In this document: positions 7,255 to 15,463 of the stretch, piece by piece | Layout of the letters: each line of letters begins with the position of its first letter | Position numbering within the stretch: the first letter of the stretch is position 1 | Source of the DNA: Burkholderiales bacterium | Lineage (GTDB): Bacteria; Pseudomonadota; Gammaproteobacteria; Burkholderiales; SG8-39 | Length of the DNA stretch: 16,192 nucleotides | Direction of reading: 5' to 3' | Assembly (NCBI GenBank): GCA_919902965.1 | Contig: CAKKSJ010000197.1 | Location: forward strand, 1 to 16,192 | Position numbers and translations under genes: made by a program | The notes under the pieces: model-generated | Told to the model about the DNA's origin: nothing | The model's input: only the letters and a program-made list of their open reading frames with translations | Database searches by the model: none

Positions 7255-7986
7255 TTAGTCATGGGCGCCGCTCTCGATACATTTCAGAAAGGCCTGTTCC
7301 ATCGATTCGCAGGAGTAGTCCTGCCGCAATGCGCTCGGGCTGCCCGAATAACAAGACCGGCCCTGGTGCAGGACCAGCATATGTTCGCAAATTTCCTCGA
7401 CGTCGGACAAGGCGTGTGAGGTGAAGAACAGGGTGCGGCCGCGCTCGCGCAATTGCCGCAACAGCTGTTTGACGCGCGCGCGCGCCAGCGGGTCCAGCCC
7501 GCTCATGGGTTCATCAAGAATCAGCAGGTCGGGCTCGGCCAGCAGGCAGGCCGCCAGCCCCAGCTTTTGCGTCATGCCCTTTGAATAGGTGCGCACCGGT
7601 TTGTCCAGCGCCGCCGCGTCCAGATCGAGATCGTCGAACATGGCGCGCACCCGGTCTTCGCCGGCCGCGCGTTTGTCGAGCGCGAGCATGTAGTTCAGAA
7701 AATCGCGGCCGGTAAGGAAATAGGGGGGCATGAATCGCTCCGGCAGAAAAGCCAGCCGCGCCCGGGCAGGGTTGTCGGTATGCCGGATCCCGAAGACCTC
7801 GATGCGGCCGCCGTCGAGGTGGCAAAAATCGAGCAGGCATTTGATCAGCGTCGTCTTGCCCGCGCCATTGACGCCGACCAGGCCGAAGCTCATCCCTGCG
7901 GTGATGTCGAGGTCTATCCCCTGCAGCACTGCCTGCTTGCCGTAGTTCTTGCGGACCTGGTCGAAACGGACAGCCGATTGCGCCAT
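7255..7986 (-). CDS. ABC transporter ATP-binding protein (ABC-2/CcmA type) without adjacent permease
   Basis: 243 residues, complete. Walker A is GVNGAGKT (38-45), the Q-loop region reads LAFLPERFMPPYFLTG, the signature is the divergent YSKGM (134-138) and Walker B is DLLILDE (153-159), followed by the D-loop MSGLDPLAR and the switch His in FFTSHALSD. Length and the LPERF/YSKGM variants match ATPases of ABC-2-type exporters, which need a separate membrane partner. No permease is adjacent: downstream on the same strand is the response regulator, and upstream is the divergent mla operon. It may serve a permease encoded elsewhere or act in a non-transport role. The substrate cannot be predicted. 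A TATAGT -10 candidate precedes it. Stop TAA at 7257-7255. Confidence 0.85.
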   Translation of the reverse strand: MAQSAVRFDQVRKNYGKQAVLQGIDLDITAGMSFGLVGVNGAGKTTLIKCLLDFCHLDGGRIEVFGIRHTDNPARARLAFLPERFMPPYFLTGRDFLNYMLALDKRAAGEDRVRAMFDDLDLDAAALDKPVRTYSKGMTQKLGLAACLLAEPDLLILDEPMSGLDPLARARVKQLLRQLRERGRTLFFTSHALSDVEEICEHMLVLHQGRSCYSGSPSALRQDYSCESMEQAFLKCIESGAHD

Positions 7987-8014
7987 TGGATGCGATGAGC
8001 GGTGTAAAGTAAAT

Positions 8015-8020
8015 ACTATA
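8015..8020 (-). promoter_or_regulatory. -10 element candidate (TATAGT) for the orphan ABC ATPase gene
   Basis: On the minus strand TATAGT lies about 29 bases upstream of the ATG at 7986, in an AT-rich patch (8003-8022) within the 147-base divergent gap 7987-8133. No good -35 is visible at 16-18 bases (the sequence there is near CCTCGG), so the promoter may depend on an activator or may be spurious. Confidence 0.35.
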
Positions 8021-8095
8021 ACAGAGCCGCTCGCGCGCCGAGGTGTAGCGGGGTGCTCGCCTCACCGGTTCGAGTGCACCCTGTTACCCGTCTGG

Positions 8096-8101
8096 TAGAA
8101 T
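8096..8101 (+). promoter_or_regulatory. extended -10 candidate (TGG TAGAAT) for the mla operon
   Basis: TAGAAT is preceded by TGG (8093-8095), an extended -10 context. The -35 spacing region holds no recognisable TTGACA. Transcription would start near 8108, about 26 bases before the GTG chosen for mlaF. This supports that start over the in-frame GTG at 8053, which would lie upstream of the transcript. Confidence 0.4.
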
Positions 8102-8133
8102 GCGATCTCCCCGAATTTGGCCGACACCATTCC

Positions 8134-8955
8134 GTGCCTACGACACCCGCAGCAGACAATCTGGTCGAGGTCGAAAATGTTAGTTTCGCCTACGCTAGGC
8201 GTCCGGTTCTGAAGGACGTAAATCTCGGCATCGGTCGCGGCCAGGTGGTCGCGATCATGGGGCTGTCCGGTTGCGGCAAGACGACACTGCTGCGTTTGAT
8301 CGGAGGCTCGCTGCGTCCCACTCAGGGAGAAGTGCGGGTCGGCGGCAAGTCGGTGGCCGGGCTGAATCACGAGGATCGATATGCGCTGCGCCGCAGAATG
8401 GGGATGCTGTTCCAGTTCGGCGCCCTGTTTACGGATATGTCCTGCTATGAAAACGTCGCTTTCCAGATGCGCGAACACACCGATATGCCGCAGGAACTGA
8501 TCGACGATCTGGTGCTCATGAAGCTGCAGGCGGTGGGTCTGCGCGGCGCGCACCAGCTCATGCCTTCCGAGCTTTCGGGCGGGATGGCGAGGCGCGTCGC
8601 GCTGGCGCGCACCATCGCGCTCGACCCGATGCTGATTATGTACGACGAACCATTCACCGGTCTGGATCCCGTCTCCATGGGCGTCATCGGCCAGCTGATC
8701 CGGCGCCTGAACGATGCGCTGGGCGCCACTTCCATCATAGTCACGCACGACGTGGCCGAGGCGCTGGAGCTGGTCGACTACGTCTATTTGATGTCCGAGG
8801 GCGCGATCCTTGCGCAGGGTACCCCCGACGAGCTGCGCGCCTCCGCTGAGCCGTTTGTGCACCAGTTTGTCTACGGGGAGACGGATGGACATTTGCCGTT
8901 TCATTATCCGGCCGAGGACTACGCGACCGACCTGCGCGCCCGGGAACACGCATGA
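8134..8955 (+). CDS. mlaF: MlaF, ATP-binding subunit of the phospholipid transporter MlaFEDB
   Basis: Cytoplasmic ATPase of the Mla system, which maintains outer-membrane lipid asymmetry. The GTG start at 8134 gives 273 residues, close to the usual size of about 270. The frame is open upstream to a GTG at 8053, but that sequence has no family similarity and lies before the promoter candidate. Walker A is GLSGCGKT (43-50), the signature LSGGMARRVALA begins at 147, Walker B is LIMYDE (167-172) with PFTGLDP, and the switch His is in IIVTHDVAEA. It is the first gene of the operon; its TGA overlaps the mlaE ATG by 4 bases. No strong Shine-Dalgarno precedes the GTG. Confidence 0.93.
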   Translation: MPTTPAADNLVEVENVSFAYARRPVLKDVNLGIGRGQVVAIMGLSGCGKTTLLRLIGGSLRPTQGEVRVGGKSVAGLNHEDRYALRRRMGMLFQFGALFTDMSCYENVAFQMREHTDMPQELIDDLVLMKLQAVGLRGAHQLMPSELSGGMARRVALARTIALDPMLIMYDEPFTGLDPVSMGVIGQLIRRLNDALGATSIIVTHDVAEALELVDYVYLMSEGAILAQGTPDELRASAEPFVHQFVYGETDGHLPFHYPAEDYATDLRAREHA

Positions 8956-9743
8956 ACGCCGTTCGCGACTTTCTTGAAAGGCTGGGCGGCCGCGTTGTAG
9001 GCGCAGTTCACCGGCTCGGCTTCGCCAGCCGTTTCCTGCTGTTGACGCTGCGCAACTCGGGGATGTGCTTGCGACGCTTCTCACTGGTGGTGCGGGAGAT
9101 CTATTTTGTCGGCGTGATGTCGCTGATTATCATCCTGGTGTCCGGCCTGTTCGTCGGCATGGTGCTGGGCCTGCAGGGATACGACACGCTGGAGCGCTAT
9201 GGCTCTTCTTCGGCGCTGGGCGTGCTGGTGGCGCTGTCCCTGGTGCGCGAGCTCGGGCCGGTGGTGTCCGGCCTGTTGTTCGCCAGCCGGGCCGGCTCCG
9301 CCATCACGGCCGAAGTCGGCCTGATGAAAGCGACCGAGCAGCTCGCGGCAATGGAAATGATGGCCGTGGACCCGATAGCGCGGGTGATCGCGCCGCGCTT
9401 CTGGGCCGGTGTGATTTCCATGCCCTTGCTGGCAGCCATGTTTTCGGGGATGGGGGTTTTCGGCGGCTACCTGGTTGGCGTACGGCTGATCGGGGTCGAC
9501 GAAGGGTCTTTCTGGTCGCAAATGCAGGCCGCGGTCGATTTTCGCGAGGACATACTCAATGGCGTGATCAAAAGCCTGGTGTTTGGCATTGCGGTCACCT
9601 GGATTGCGGTATTCGAGGGCTACGACGCCCCGCCTACCGCTGAGGGCGTGTCGGGCGCAACCACGCGCACGGTGGTGACCTCGTCGCTGTCGATACTCGC
9701 GCTGGATTTCATGTTGACTGCATTCATGTTTCGAGGGGTCTAA
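8952..9743 (+). CDS. mlaE: MlaE, inner-membrane permease of the phospholipid transporter
   Basis: 263 residues, normal length for the family. An amphipathic N-terminal region is followed by about five to six hydrophobic segments. The conserved MlaE/TGD1 core is clear: LVRELGPVVSGLLFASRAGSAITAE (about 97-121), then LMKATEQLAAMEMMAVDPI. It forms the membrane dimer that couples MlaF ATP hydrolysis to lipid movement through the MlaD ring. It overlaps mlaF by 4 bases, and mlaD starts 2 bases after its stop. Its last codons and stop contain the purine-rich GAGGGG and AAGG that serve as mlaD's ribosome site. Confidence 0.94.
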   Translation: MNAVRDFLERLGGRVVGAVHRLGFASRFLLLTLRNSGMCLRRFSLVVREIYFVGVMSLIIILVSGLFVGMVLGLQGYDTLERYGSSSALGVLVALSLVRELGPVVSGLLFASRAGSAITAEVGLMKATEQLAAMEMMAVDPIARVIAPRFWAGVISMPLLAAMFSGMGVFGGYLVGVRLIGVDEGSFWSQMQAAVDFREDILNGVIKSLVFGIAVTWIAVFEGYDAPPTAEGVSGATTRTVVTSSLSILALDFMLTAFMFRGV

Positions 9744-9745
9744 GG

Positions 9746-10222
9746 ATGATGAAGCGTAAGGCACTGGATCTGTGGGCGGGCGTGTTTGTCGCCATGGGCT
9801 TGGGTGCGCTCCTGTTTTTGGCTCTGAAAGTGGGGAATCTTGCATCCTTCTCCGCTGCGGAAACCTATCTAGTTACGGCGAATTTTGATAACATTGGCGG
9901 CCTTAAGAAGCGGGCGCCGGTGAAAAGCGCCGGCGTAGTGGTCGGGCGGGTCGAAAACATCGCCTTCGATACTTCGATCTACGAAGCGACGGTGACCCTG
10001 GCGATCGACAAGCGCTATTTGTTTCCCAAGGACACCTCGGTAAAAATCCTGACCGCCGGCCTGCTGGGCGAGCAGTACGTGGGCCTTTCCGCCGGCGGCG
10101 ACACGGTGAAACTGAAAGACGGCGACAAATTCAAGCTTACGCAGTCCGCGGTCGTGCTGGAAAACCTGATCAGTCAATTCCTGTTCAGCAAAGCGGCGGA
10201 CGGCGACAAGGGCGGCAAATGA
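9746..10222 (+). CDS. mlaD: MlaD, MCE-domain substrate-binding subunit
   Basis: 158 residues, shorter than the 183 of E. coli. A short cytoplasmic tail (MMKRKALD) precedes one transmembrane helix (about 9-29). A single MCE domain occupies about 38-118 (TANFDNIGGLKKRAPVKSAGVVVGRV, then ILTAGLLGEQYVGLSAGG). A helical C-terminus (VVLENLISQFLFSK) fits the central hydrophobic pore of the hexameric ring. The missing residues relative to E. coli are at the extreme C-terminus. The ATG at 9746 is followed by another at 9749; GAGGGG at 9733-9738 fits the first. Its TGA overlaps the mlaA start by ATGA. Confidence 0.93.
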   Translation: MMKRKALDLWAGVFVAMGLGALLFLALKVGNLASFSAAETYLVTANFDNIGGLKKRAPVKSAGVVVGRVENIAFDTSIYEATVTLAIDKRYLFPKDTSVKILTAGLLGEQYVGLSAGGDTVKLKDGDKFKLTQSAVVLENLISQFLFSKAADGDKGGK

Positions 10223-11097
10223 CAAGGACGATAATTATGCTGCGGTGTGTATGCGTATTGCTATTGGCCGGCGCGCTGGGCGGTCTGAGCGGCTGCGCCA
10301 CGACCGGTGGCAATCCCGATGATCCGCTGGAGGGCTACAACCGCGCCATGTACAGCTTCAACGACGGCGTGGACAAGGCCATTATCAAGCCGGTGGCGAG
10401 CGGCTACAAAGCGGTGTTGCCGGATTTCGCGCGTACCGGCGTGAGCAATTTTTTCGCCAACCTGGGCGATATCTGGATCGGCGTCAACAATATTCTGCAA
10501 GGCAAGATCGGCGCCGGCGTGAGCGATTTCGGCCGATTCGCGATCAATACCACCGCAGGCTTGCTGGGTGTGCTGGATGTCGCCAGCAATGCCGGGCTGG
10601 ACAAGCATAACGAGGATTTCGGCCAGACCCTGGGTTTTTGGGGCGTGGGCAGCGGCGCCTACCTGGTGCTGCCCATTCTGGGGCCGAGCAACCTGCGCGA
10701 CGGCTTCAGCCGGCTGGCCGTGGACTGGCAGGGCGACCCGCTCTGGTACGTGGGCAACGTCCCGACGCGCAATGAACTCTACGTCGTGCGCGTCGTTGAT
10801 ACCCGTGCCAATCTGCTCGACGCAAGCCAACTGTTGGAAGATGCGGCGCTGGATCGCTATTCTTATCTGCGCGGCGCGTATCAGCAGCGCCGTCGCAGCC
10901 TGATTTACGACGGCAATCCGCCACGCGAGCCCGATCCGGACCGGACTTCGAAATCGCCCTCCGGCACTGAGCCCGACGCGCAGGCCGGCCGCGAACCGGC
11001 GGCTCTCGTCGCGCAAGCGGCGCCTGCGCCGATTGCGGAAGTTCTCTCACCGCGCGATAGCTCCGGCGCGGCTCCCGCCAAATTTCAAGCTGAATGA
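10219..11097 (+). CDS. mlaA: MlaA (VacJ) outer-membrane lipoprotein with a Pro/Ala-rich C-terminal extension
   Basis: Outer-membrane lipoprotein that removes mislocalised phospholipid from the outer leaflet and hands it to MlaC. 292 residues from ATG 10219, with lipobox LSGC (Cys26). The family core is at about 33-230: DPLEGYNRAMYSFND, GRFAINTTAGLLGVLDVA, EDFGQTLGFWGVGSGAYLVLP and GPSNLRDG. After about residue 232 there is a tail of some 60 residues rich in Pro, Ala, Ser and charged residues, making it longer than E. coli MlaA (251). An in-frame ATG at 10237 has AAGGA 8 bases before it and yields an equally good lipoprotein signal, so that may be the true start. In E. coli mlaA lies apart from the mla operon; here it sits inside it, between mlaD and mlaC, overlapping both by 4 bases. 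Confidence 0.93.
   Translation: MTRTIIMLRCVCVLLLAGALGGLSGCATTGGNPDDPLEGYNRAMYSFNDGVDKAIIKPVASGYKAVLPDFARTGVSNFFANLGDIWIGVNNILQGKIGAGVSDFGRFAINTTAGLLGVLDVASNAGLDKHNEDFGQTLGFWGVGSGAYLVLPILGPSNLRDGFSRLAVDWQGDPLWYVGNVPTRNELYVVRVVDTRANLLDASQLLEDAALDRYSYLRGAYQQRRRSLIYDGNPPREPDPDRTSKSPSGTEPDAQAGREPAALVAQAAPAPIAEVLSPRDSSGAAPAKFQAE
10224..10228 (+). promoter_or_regulatory. Shine-Dalgarno AAGGA that may set the mlaA start at 10237
   Basis: AAGGA lies 8 bases before ATG 10237. The coupled ATG at 10219 also has a purine-rich stretch upstream (AAGGG, 10208-10212, 6 bases away). Both starts are therefore possible, and the mature lipoprotein from Cys26 would be identical. Confidence 0.4.
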
Positions 11098-11726
11098 CCA
11101 TCGCCATGATCAGACTATTTTCCACGCTTTGCCTAGCGCTGCTGATGACGGCCTCGGCCGGCGCGCAGGAGCTGGCCCCTGACGCCCTGATCAAGAGCAT
11201 TTCCGAGGACGTGATCGGCATCATCAAACAGGACAAGGACATCAAGGCGGGCGACCGGAAAAAAATCAACCAACTGGTCGACGCCAAGGTGCTGCCGCAT
11301 TTCAACTTCGCCCGCATGACGGCGCTCGCAATGGGACGCAATTGGCGCAAGGCGAGTGCGGCGCAACAGACTACGCTGGTTGGCGAATTTCGCACCCTGC
11401 TGGTACGCACCTATTCGGGCGCCCTGTCCACGTACAAGAACGAGGTCATCGAGGTCAAGCCGCTGCGCGCCGCGGCGGGGGACGCCGACGTCACCGTCAG
11501 GACCCAGGTCAAACGGCCGGGCAGCGAGCCGGTCAGCATCGATTACGGCATGGAGAAAACGCCGGGCGGCTGGAAGGTCTACGATGTCGTGGTCGGCGGC
11601 GTGAGCCTGGTGACCAACTACCGGGACAGCTTCAACACCCAGATTCACGAGGGCGGGGTAGACGGCCTGATCAAATCGCTCGCCAGCAAGAACCAGTCTC
11701 TGGAAGCGGGCGCCAAGTCCAAGTGA
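11094..11726 (+). CDS. mlaC: MlaC, periplasmic phospholipid shuttle
   Basis: 210 residues, as expected for the family. The Sec signal peptide ends at ASAGA, with cleavage after about residue 24 giving a mature N-terminus QELAPDALI. The mature protein shows the MlaC/Ttg2D fold signature: NQLVDAKVLPHFNFARMTALAMGRNWRKAS, then FRTLLVRTYSGALSTYKN, and YGMEKTPGGWKVYDVVVGGVSLVTNYRDSF near the end. It carries single phospholipids between MlaA and MlaFEDB. The ATG overlaps the mlaA stop by 4 bases; an in-frame ATG at 11106 is a possible later start. It overlaps mlaB by GTGA. Confidence 0.94.
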   Translation: MTIAMIRLFSTLCLALLMTASAGAQELAPDALIKSISEDVIGIIKQDKDIKAGDRKKINQLVDAKVLPHFNFARMTALAMGRNWRKASAAQQTTLVGEFRTLLVRTYSGALSTYKNEVIEVKPLRAAAGDADVTVRTQVKRPGSEPVSIDYGMEKTPGGWKVYDVVVGGVSLVTNYRDSFNTQIHEGGVDGLIKSLASKNQSLEAGAKSK

Positions 11727-12010
11727 TCACCCAGGAAGGCGACCGGCTGTTGGTGCAAGGCCCGGTTACAATCGGCACCGTCTCCGCGCTTCTCGCCGAG
11801 GCGCGCGCGCTGCTGGTGCAGGGCGTGGCGGTGCTCGATTTCGAAGCTGTCACCGAAGTGGATTCCGCGGCCGTGGCGCTGGCCCTGGAGTGCTTGCGCG
11901 AGGCGCGCGCACGCGAGCTTGCACTGTCTCTCACCAATTTGCCCGAGGCTATGCAGAACCTCGCCGAACTCTACGCAGTATCAGAGCTGCTGCGGGCCGC
12001 TCCGGCCTGA
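11723..12010 (+). CDS. mlaB: MlaB, STAS-domain subunit of MlaFEDB
   Basis: 95 residues from a GTG at 11723 that overlaps the mlaC stop (GTGA). The whole protein is one STAS domain: a beta-rich start (DRLLVQGPVTI), then VLDFEAVTEVDSAAVALALECLREAR with Asp47-Ser48 at the usual STAS loop position, and a C-terminal helix (EAMQNLAELYAVSELL). MlaB binds MlaF and stabilises the ATPase; E. coli MlaB has 97 residues. No ATG is available nearby, and the start is supported by the four-base coupling used between most genes of this operon. It is the last mla gene. Confidence 0.88.
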   Translation: MITQEGDRLLVQGPVTIGTVSALLAEARALLVQGVAVLDFEAVTEVDSAAVALALECLREARARELALSLTNLPEAMQNLAELYAVSELLRAAPA

Positions 12011-12045
12011 TCGACTCACAGTCGCGGCGAAGCGCGGCACAGCAA

Positions 12046-12951
<906 letters not shown>

Positions 12952-13005
12952 CCGGGTTATCGATATGACGACACTCGCTCTTCCCCTCTCCAGGCACTGA
13001 TTCCC

Positions 13006-13761
13006 ATGTCCGGCTTCAGTACCCTGTTGTACAAAGAAATGCTGCGCTTCTGGAAGGTGGCGTTTCAGACTGTCGCTGCGCCGGTGCTGACCACGCTGTT
13101 GTACCTGCTCATTTTCTCGCATGTGATGCAGGGGCGCGCGCCGGTCTATGGCGAGGTGGCCTACGCGGCGTTTCTGGTGCCGGGCCTGGTGATGATGGCA
13201 GTGCTGCAAAATGCGTTTGCCAACAGCTCCTCCAGCCTGATCCAGTCAAAAGTTACCGGCAATGTCATATTCATGCTGCTGCCGCCCCTGTCGTATTGGG
13301 ATTTCTTCGCCGCTTACGTGCTCGCTTCGGTTGTGCGCGGCGTGGCCGTCGGGGCCGGAGTGCTGCTGGTGTCTCTCGGTTTCGTCAGCCTGTCTTTCGC
13401 GCATCCCCTCTGGATTTTCGCCTTCGCGCTGGCAGGCAGCGCCATACTCGGGGCTCTGGGGCTGATCGCCGGGATCTGGGCCGACAAGTTCGACCAGGTG
13501 GCGGCGTTTCAGAGTTTCCTCATCATGCCGCTTACCTTCCTGTCCGGAGTGTTTTACTCCATCCACTCGCTGCCCGCGTTCTGGCAGGATTTGTCGAGGT
13601 TCAACCCTTTTTTCTACATGATCGACGGATTTCGCTATGGCTTTTTCGGCGTGTCCGACATCAATCCTGCACTGAGCCTGGCGGTGGCGCTGCTCAATCT
13701 GCTGGTATTTACTGCCATTGCGCTCACGCTGCTGAAGCGCGGATATAAACTACGCCATTGA
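13006..13761 (+). CDS. ABC-2 type transporter permease, YadH-like
   Basis: 251 residues, very hydrophobic, with about six membrane segments: around 20-40, 55-75, 95-120, 130-155, 165-185 and 220-240. Family marks are the N-terminal amphipathic segment LLYKEMLRFWKV, the loop SSSLIQSKVTGNVIFMLLPPLS, and the ABC-2 signature region FQSFLIMPLTFLSGVFYSI...LSRFNPFFYMIDGFRYGFFG near the C-terminus. It pairs with the ATPase gene 54 bases upstream. Length matches E. coli YadH (256). This gene pair between mla and ibaG-murA suggests an envelope-related export role, which is inference only. Confidence 0.88.
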   Translation: MSGFSTLLYKEMLRFWKVAFQTVAAPVLTTLLYLLIFSHVMQGRAPVYGEVAYAAFLVPGLVMMAVLQNAFANSSSSLIQSKVTGNVIFMLLPPLSYWDFFAAYVLASVVRGVAVGAGVLLVSLGFVSLSFAHPLWIFAFALAGSAILGALGLIAGIWADKFDQVAAFQSFLIMPLTFLSGVFYSIHSLPAFWQDLSRFNPFFYMIDGFRYGFFGVSDINPALSLAVALLNLLVFTAIALTLLKRGYKLRH

Positions 13762-13768
13762 GAACCCC

Positions 13769-13788
13769 CTGCAAAATGAATTTTGCAG
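13769..13788 (+). terminator. perfect 8-bp hairpin after the ABC permease gene
   Basis: CTGCAAAA (13769-13776) and TTTTGCAG (13781-13788) form an uninterrupted 8-bp stem around a TGAA loop, 8 bases after the permease stop. There is no T-run after the stem, so termination would not be of the classic intrinsic kind. It may be an mRNA 3'-end stabiliser or a weak terminator. A second small stem, GAGCG/CGCTC (13803-13807 with 13817-13821), follows before ibaG. Confidence 0.4.
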
Positions 13789-13843
13789 AGGCCGCGATAG
13801 GGGAGCGTGAGGGGATCGCTCTCCGCATTTTGAAATGAACTTT

Positions 13844-13850
13844 GAAAGGG
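13844..13850 (+). promoter_or_regulatory. Shine-Dalgarno GAAAGGG deciding the ibaG start
   Basis: GAAAGGG lies 5 bases before ATG 13856. It lies inside the coding sequence of the longer alternative starting at 13835, which has no such signal, so the shorter start is preferred. Confidence 0.6.
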
Positions 13851-13855
13851 CGCAC

Positions 13856-14107
13856 ATGCTTACTCCCGAGGTAGTCAAGACGTACATCGAGCAGGGCCTG
13901 CCGTGCGAACATATCGAACTCGCCGGTGATGGCCAGCACTTCCAGGCGCTGATTGTCTCCGCCGAATTCAGCGGCAAGAACCGGGTGCAGCGGCATCAGC
14001 GCGTCTACCAGGCCCTGGGCGAGCGCATGCGCGAAGAGGTGCATGCGCTGTCGATGCAGACGCTCACTCCCGAGGAGTGGCGTGAACAGTCCGGCGGGGC
14101 AGCGTGA
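13856..14107 (+). CDS. ibaG: IbaG/BolA-family protein
   Basis: 83 residues from ATG 13856, matching the usual IbaG size of about 84. The BolA fold is recognisable: an N-terminal helix LTPEVVKTYIEQGLP, strand CEHIELAGDGQHFQALIVS, then GKNRVQRHQRVYQALGERM and the C-terminal HALSMQTLTPEEW. The GDGxHF segment holds the His that BolA-type proteins use with monothiol glutaredoxins to bind a shared [2Fe-2S] cluster. IbaG is placed beside mla and murA in many proteobacteria, including E. coli, and is linked to acid stress and iron-sulfur handling. A longer start at 13835 would add seven residues. The gap to murA is 46 bases, consistent with cotranscription. Confidence 0.88.
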   Translation: MLTPEVVKTYIEQGLPCEHIELAGDGQHFQALIVSAEFSGKNRVQRHQRVYQALGERMREEVHALSMQTLTPEEWREQSGGAA

Positions 14108-14153
14108 ACGGTCCGAAGCAAGGGCGTGATCAGGCGGTCTGAAAAAAGCGAAC

Positions 14154-15407
14154 ATGGATAAACTTCTGATCCAGGGCGGCGCGCGGCTCGAAGGCGAGGT
14201 GCGCATTTCCGGCGCCAAGAATGCCGCGCTGCCGATTATGTGCGCGGCGCTGCTCTCGGCCGAGCCGCTGCGGCTCGCCAATGTGCCGCACCTGCGCGAC
14301 GTCACCACCCTGCTCAGCCTGCTCGGTGGCATGGGTGTGGCGGTGTCCCTGGACGAAAAGCTCGGCCTGGAACTCGATGCCGGTAATTTGCACTCGCCGT
14401 TTGCGCCCTACGACCTGGTCAAGACCATGCGTGCCTCCATTCTGGTGCTGGGTCCGCTGCTGGCGCGCTGCGGCGAGGCGCGCGTGTCCCTGCCCGGCGG
14501 TTGCGCCATCGGGCAGCGGCCGGTGGATCTGCATATCAAGGGTTTGCAGGCCATGGGCGCGGAGATCAACGTCGAGCATGGCTACATCATCGCGCGGGCG
14601 AAACGGCTGAAAGGCGCGCGCGTCTTCAGCGACCTGGTGACGGTAACCGGCACCGAGAATCTGATGATGGCCGCCTGCCTGGCCGATGGCACTACGCTGA
14701 TCGAGAACGCGGCGCGCGAACCCGAAGTCGTCGATCTTGCGAACTGCCTCAAGGCGATGGGGGCGAACATCGAGGGCGCCGGGAGCGACAAGATCAGCAT
14801 CGAGGGCGTGAATGCGCTCGCGGGCGCAACGCACCGCATCATGCCGGATCGCATTGAAACCGGGACCTTTCTCGTCGCTGCCGCCGCGACCGGTGGTTCG
14901 GTGCGATTGCGCAACACCAGCGCGCATCTACTCGCCGCGGTGGTGGACAAGCTGCGCGAGGCCGGCGCCAACATCACCGCAGAGGAGGACGGCATCGCCC
15001 TTGCGATGGACGGCCCGCCCCTGAGCGTCAACCTGCGCACGGCGCCCTACCCCGCTTTTCCCACCGACATGCAGGCGCAATTCATGGCGCTCGACTGTGT
15101 AGCGCGCGGCACCGCGGTGCTGACCGAGACGATTTTCGAGAACCGCTTCATGCATGCGCTCGAGCTGCAACGCCTGGGCGCGGATATCGAGATTTCCGGA
15201 AATACCGCCGTGGTCAAAGGCGTGCCGCAGCTTGAGGGCGCCACCGTGATGGCGACCGATCTGCGCGCCTCGGCCAGCCTGGTGATCGCCGGCCTGGTGG
15301 CCAAAGGCGATACCGTGGTCGAGCGCATCTATCATCTGGACCGCGGCTACGAGTGCATCGAAGAGAAACTCGCCCAGCTGGGCGCGCGCATCAAACGAAT
15401 TCATTGA
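14154..15407 (+). CDS. murA: UDP-N-acetylglucosamine 1-carboxyvinyltransferase
   Basis: Cytosolic enzyme that transfers enolpyruvate from PEP to UDP-GlcNAc, the first committed step of peptidoglycan synthesis and the target of fosfomycin. 417 residues (E. coli 419). Key residues are all present: Lys22-Asn23 (SGAKNAALP), Arg93 (KTMRAS), catalytic Cys117 in LPGGCAIGQRPVDLH (Cys115 in E. coli), Asp305 (AFPTDMQAQF) and Arg397 (HLDRGYE). Because the catalytic residue is Cys rather than Asp, intrinsic fosfomycin resistance by that route is not expected. The start ATG 14154 has a poor Shine-Dalgarno. It sits between ibaG and hisG, an order common in betaproteobacteria. Confidence 0.97.
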   Translation: MDKLLIQGGARLEGEVRISGAKNAALPIMCAALLSAEPLRLANVPHLRDVTTLLSLLGGMGVAVSLDEKLGLELDAGNLHSPFAPYDLVKTMRASILVLGPLLARCGEARVSLPGGCAIGQRPVDLHIKGLQAMGAEINVEHGYIIARAKRLKGARVFSDLVTVTGTENLMMAACLADGTTLIENAAREPEVVDLANCLKAMGANIEGAGSDKISIEGVNALAGATHRIMPDRIETGTFLVAAAATGGSVRLRNTSAHLLAAVVDKLREAGANITAEEDGIALAMDGPPLSVNLRTAPYPAFPTDMQAQFMALDCVARGTAVLTETIFENRFMHALELQRLGADIEISGNTAVVKGVPQLEGATVMATDLRASASLVIAGLVAKGDTVVERIYHLDRGYECIEEKLAQLGARIKRIH

Positions 15408-15434
15408 ATCAAGCGATTACCTGAGCGGACGCGG

Positions 15435-15440
15435 TAAAAT
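15435..15440 (+). promoter_or_regulatory. -10 candidate (TAAAAT) for the his operon
   Basis: TAAAAT in the context GCGGTAAAATCGCG lies 23 bases before the hisG GTG, in the 56-base gap 15408-15463. The matching -35 position (about 15412-15417) has no clear TTGACA. No attenuator or leader peptide with His codons fits in the gap, so classic his attenuation is not seen here. Confidence 0.35.
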
Positions 15441-15463
15441 CGCGCTTTCGATCAGGCCTCACC

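Noticed and set aside
8053..8133. Longer mlaF from GTG 8053
   Set aside because: The added 27 residues are not family-like and would lie upstream of the likely promoter; GTG 8134 gives normal MlaF length.
8062..9084. Open frame of 340 codons on the minus strand opposite mlaF and the start of mlaE
   Set aside because: Antisense shadow of two well-supported Mla genes; its composition is His/Gln/Arg-rich with no domain pattern.
12965..13000. Tiny frame MTTLALPLSRH just before the ABC permease gene, possible leader peptide
   Set aside because: Eleven codons with no Shine-Dalgarno and no regulatory codon run; expected by chance in a 54-base gap.
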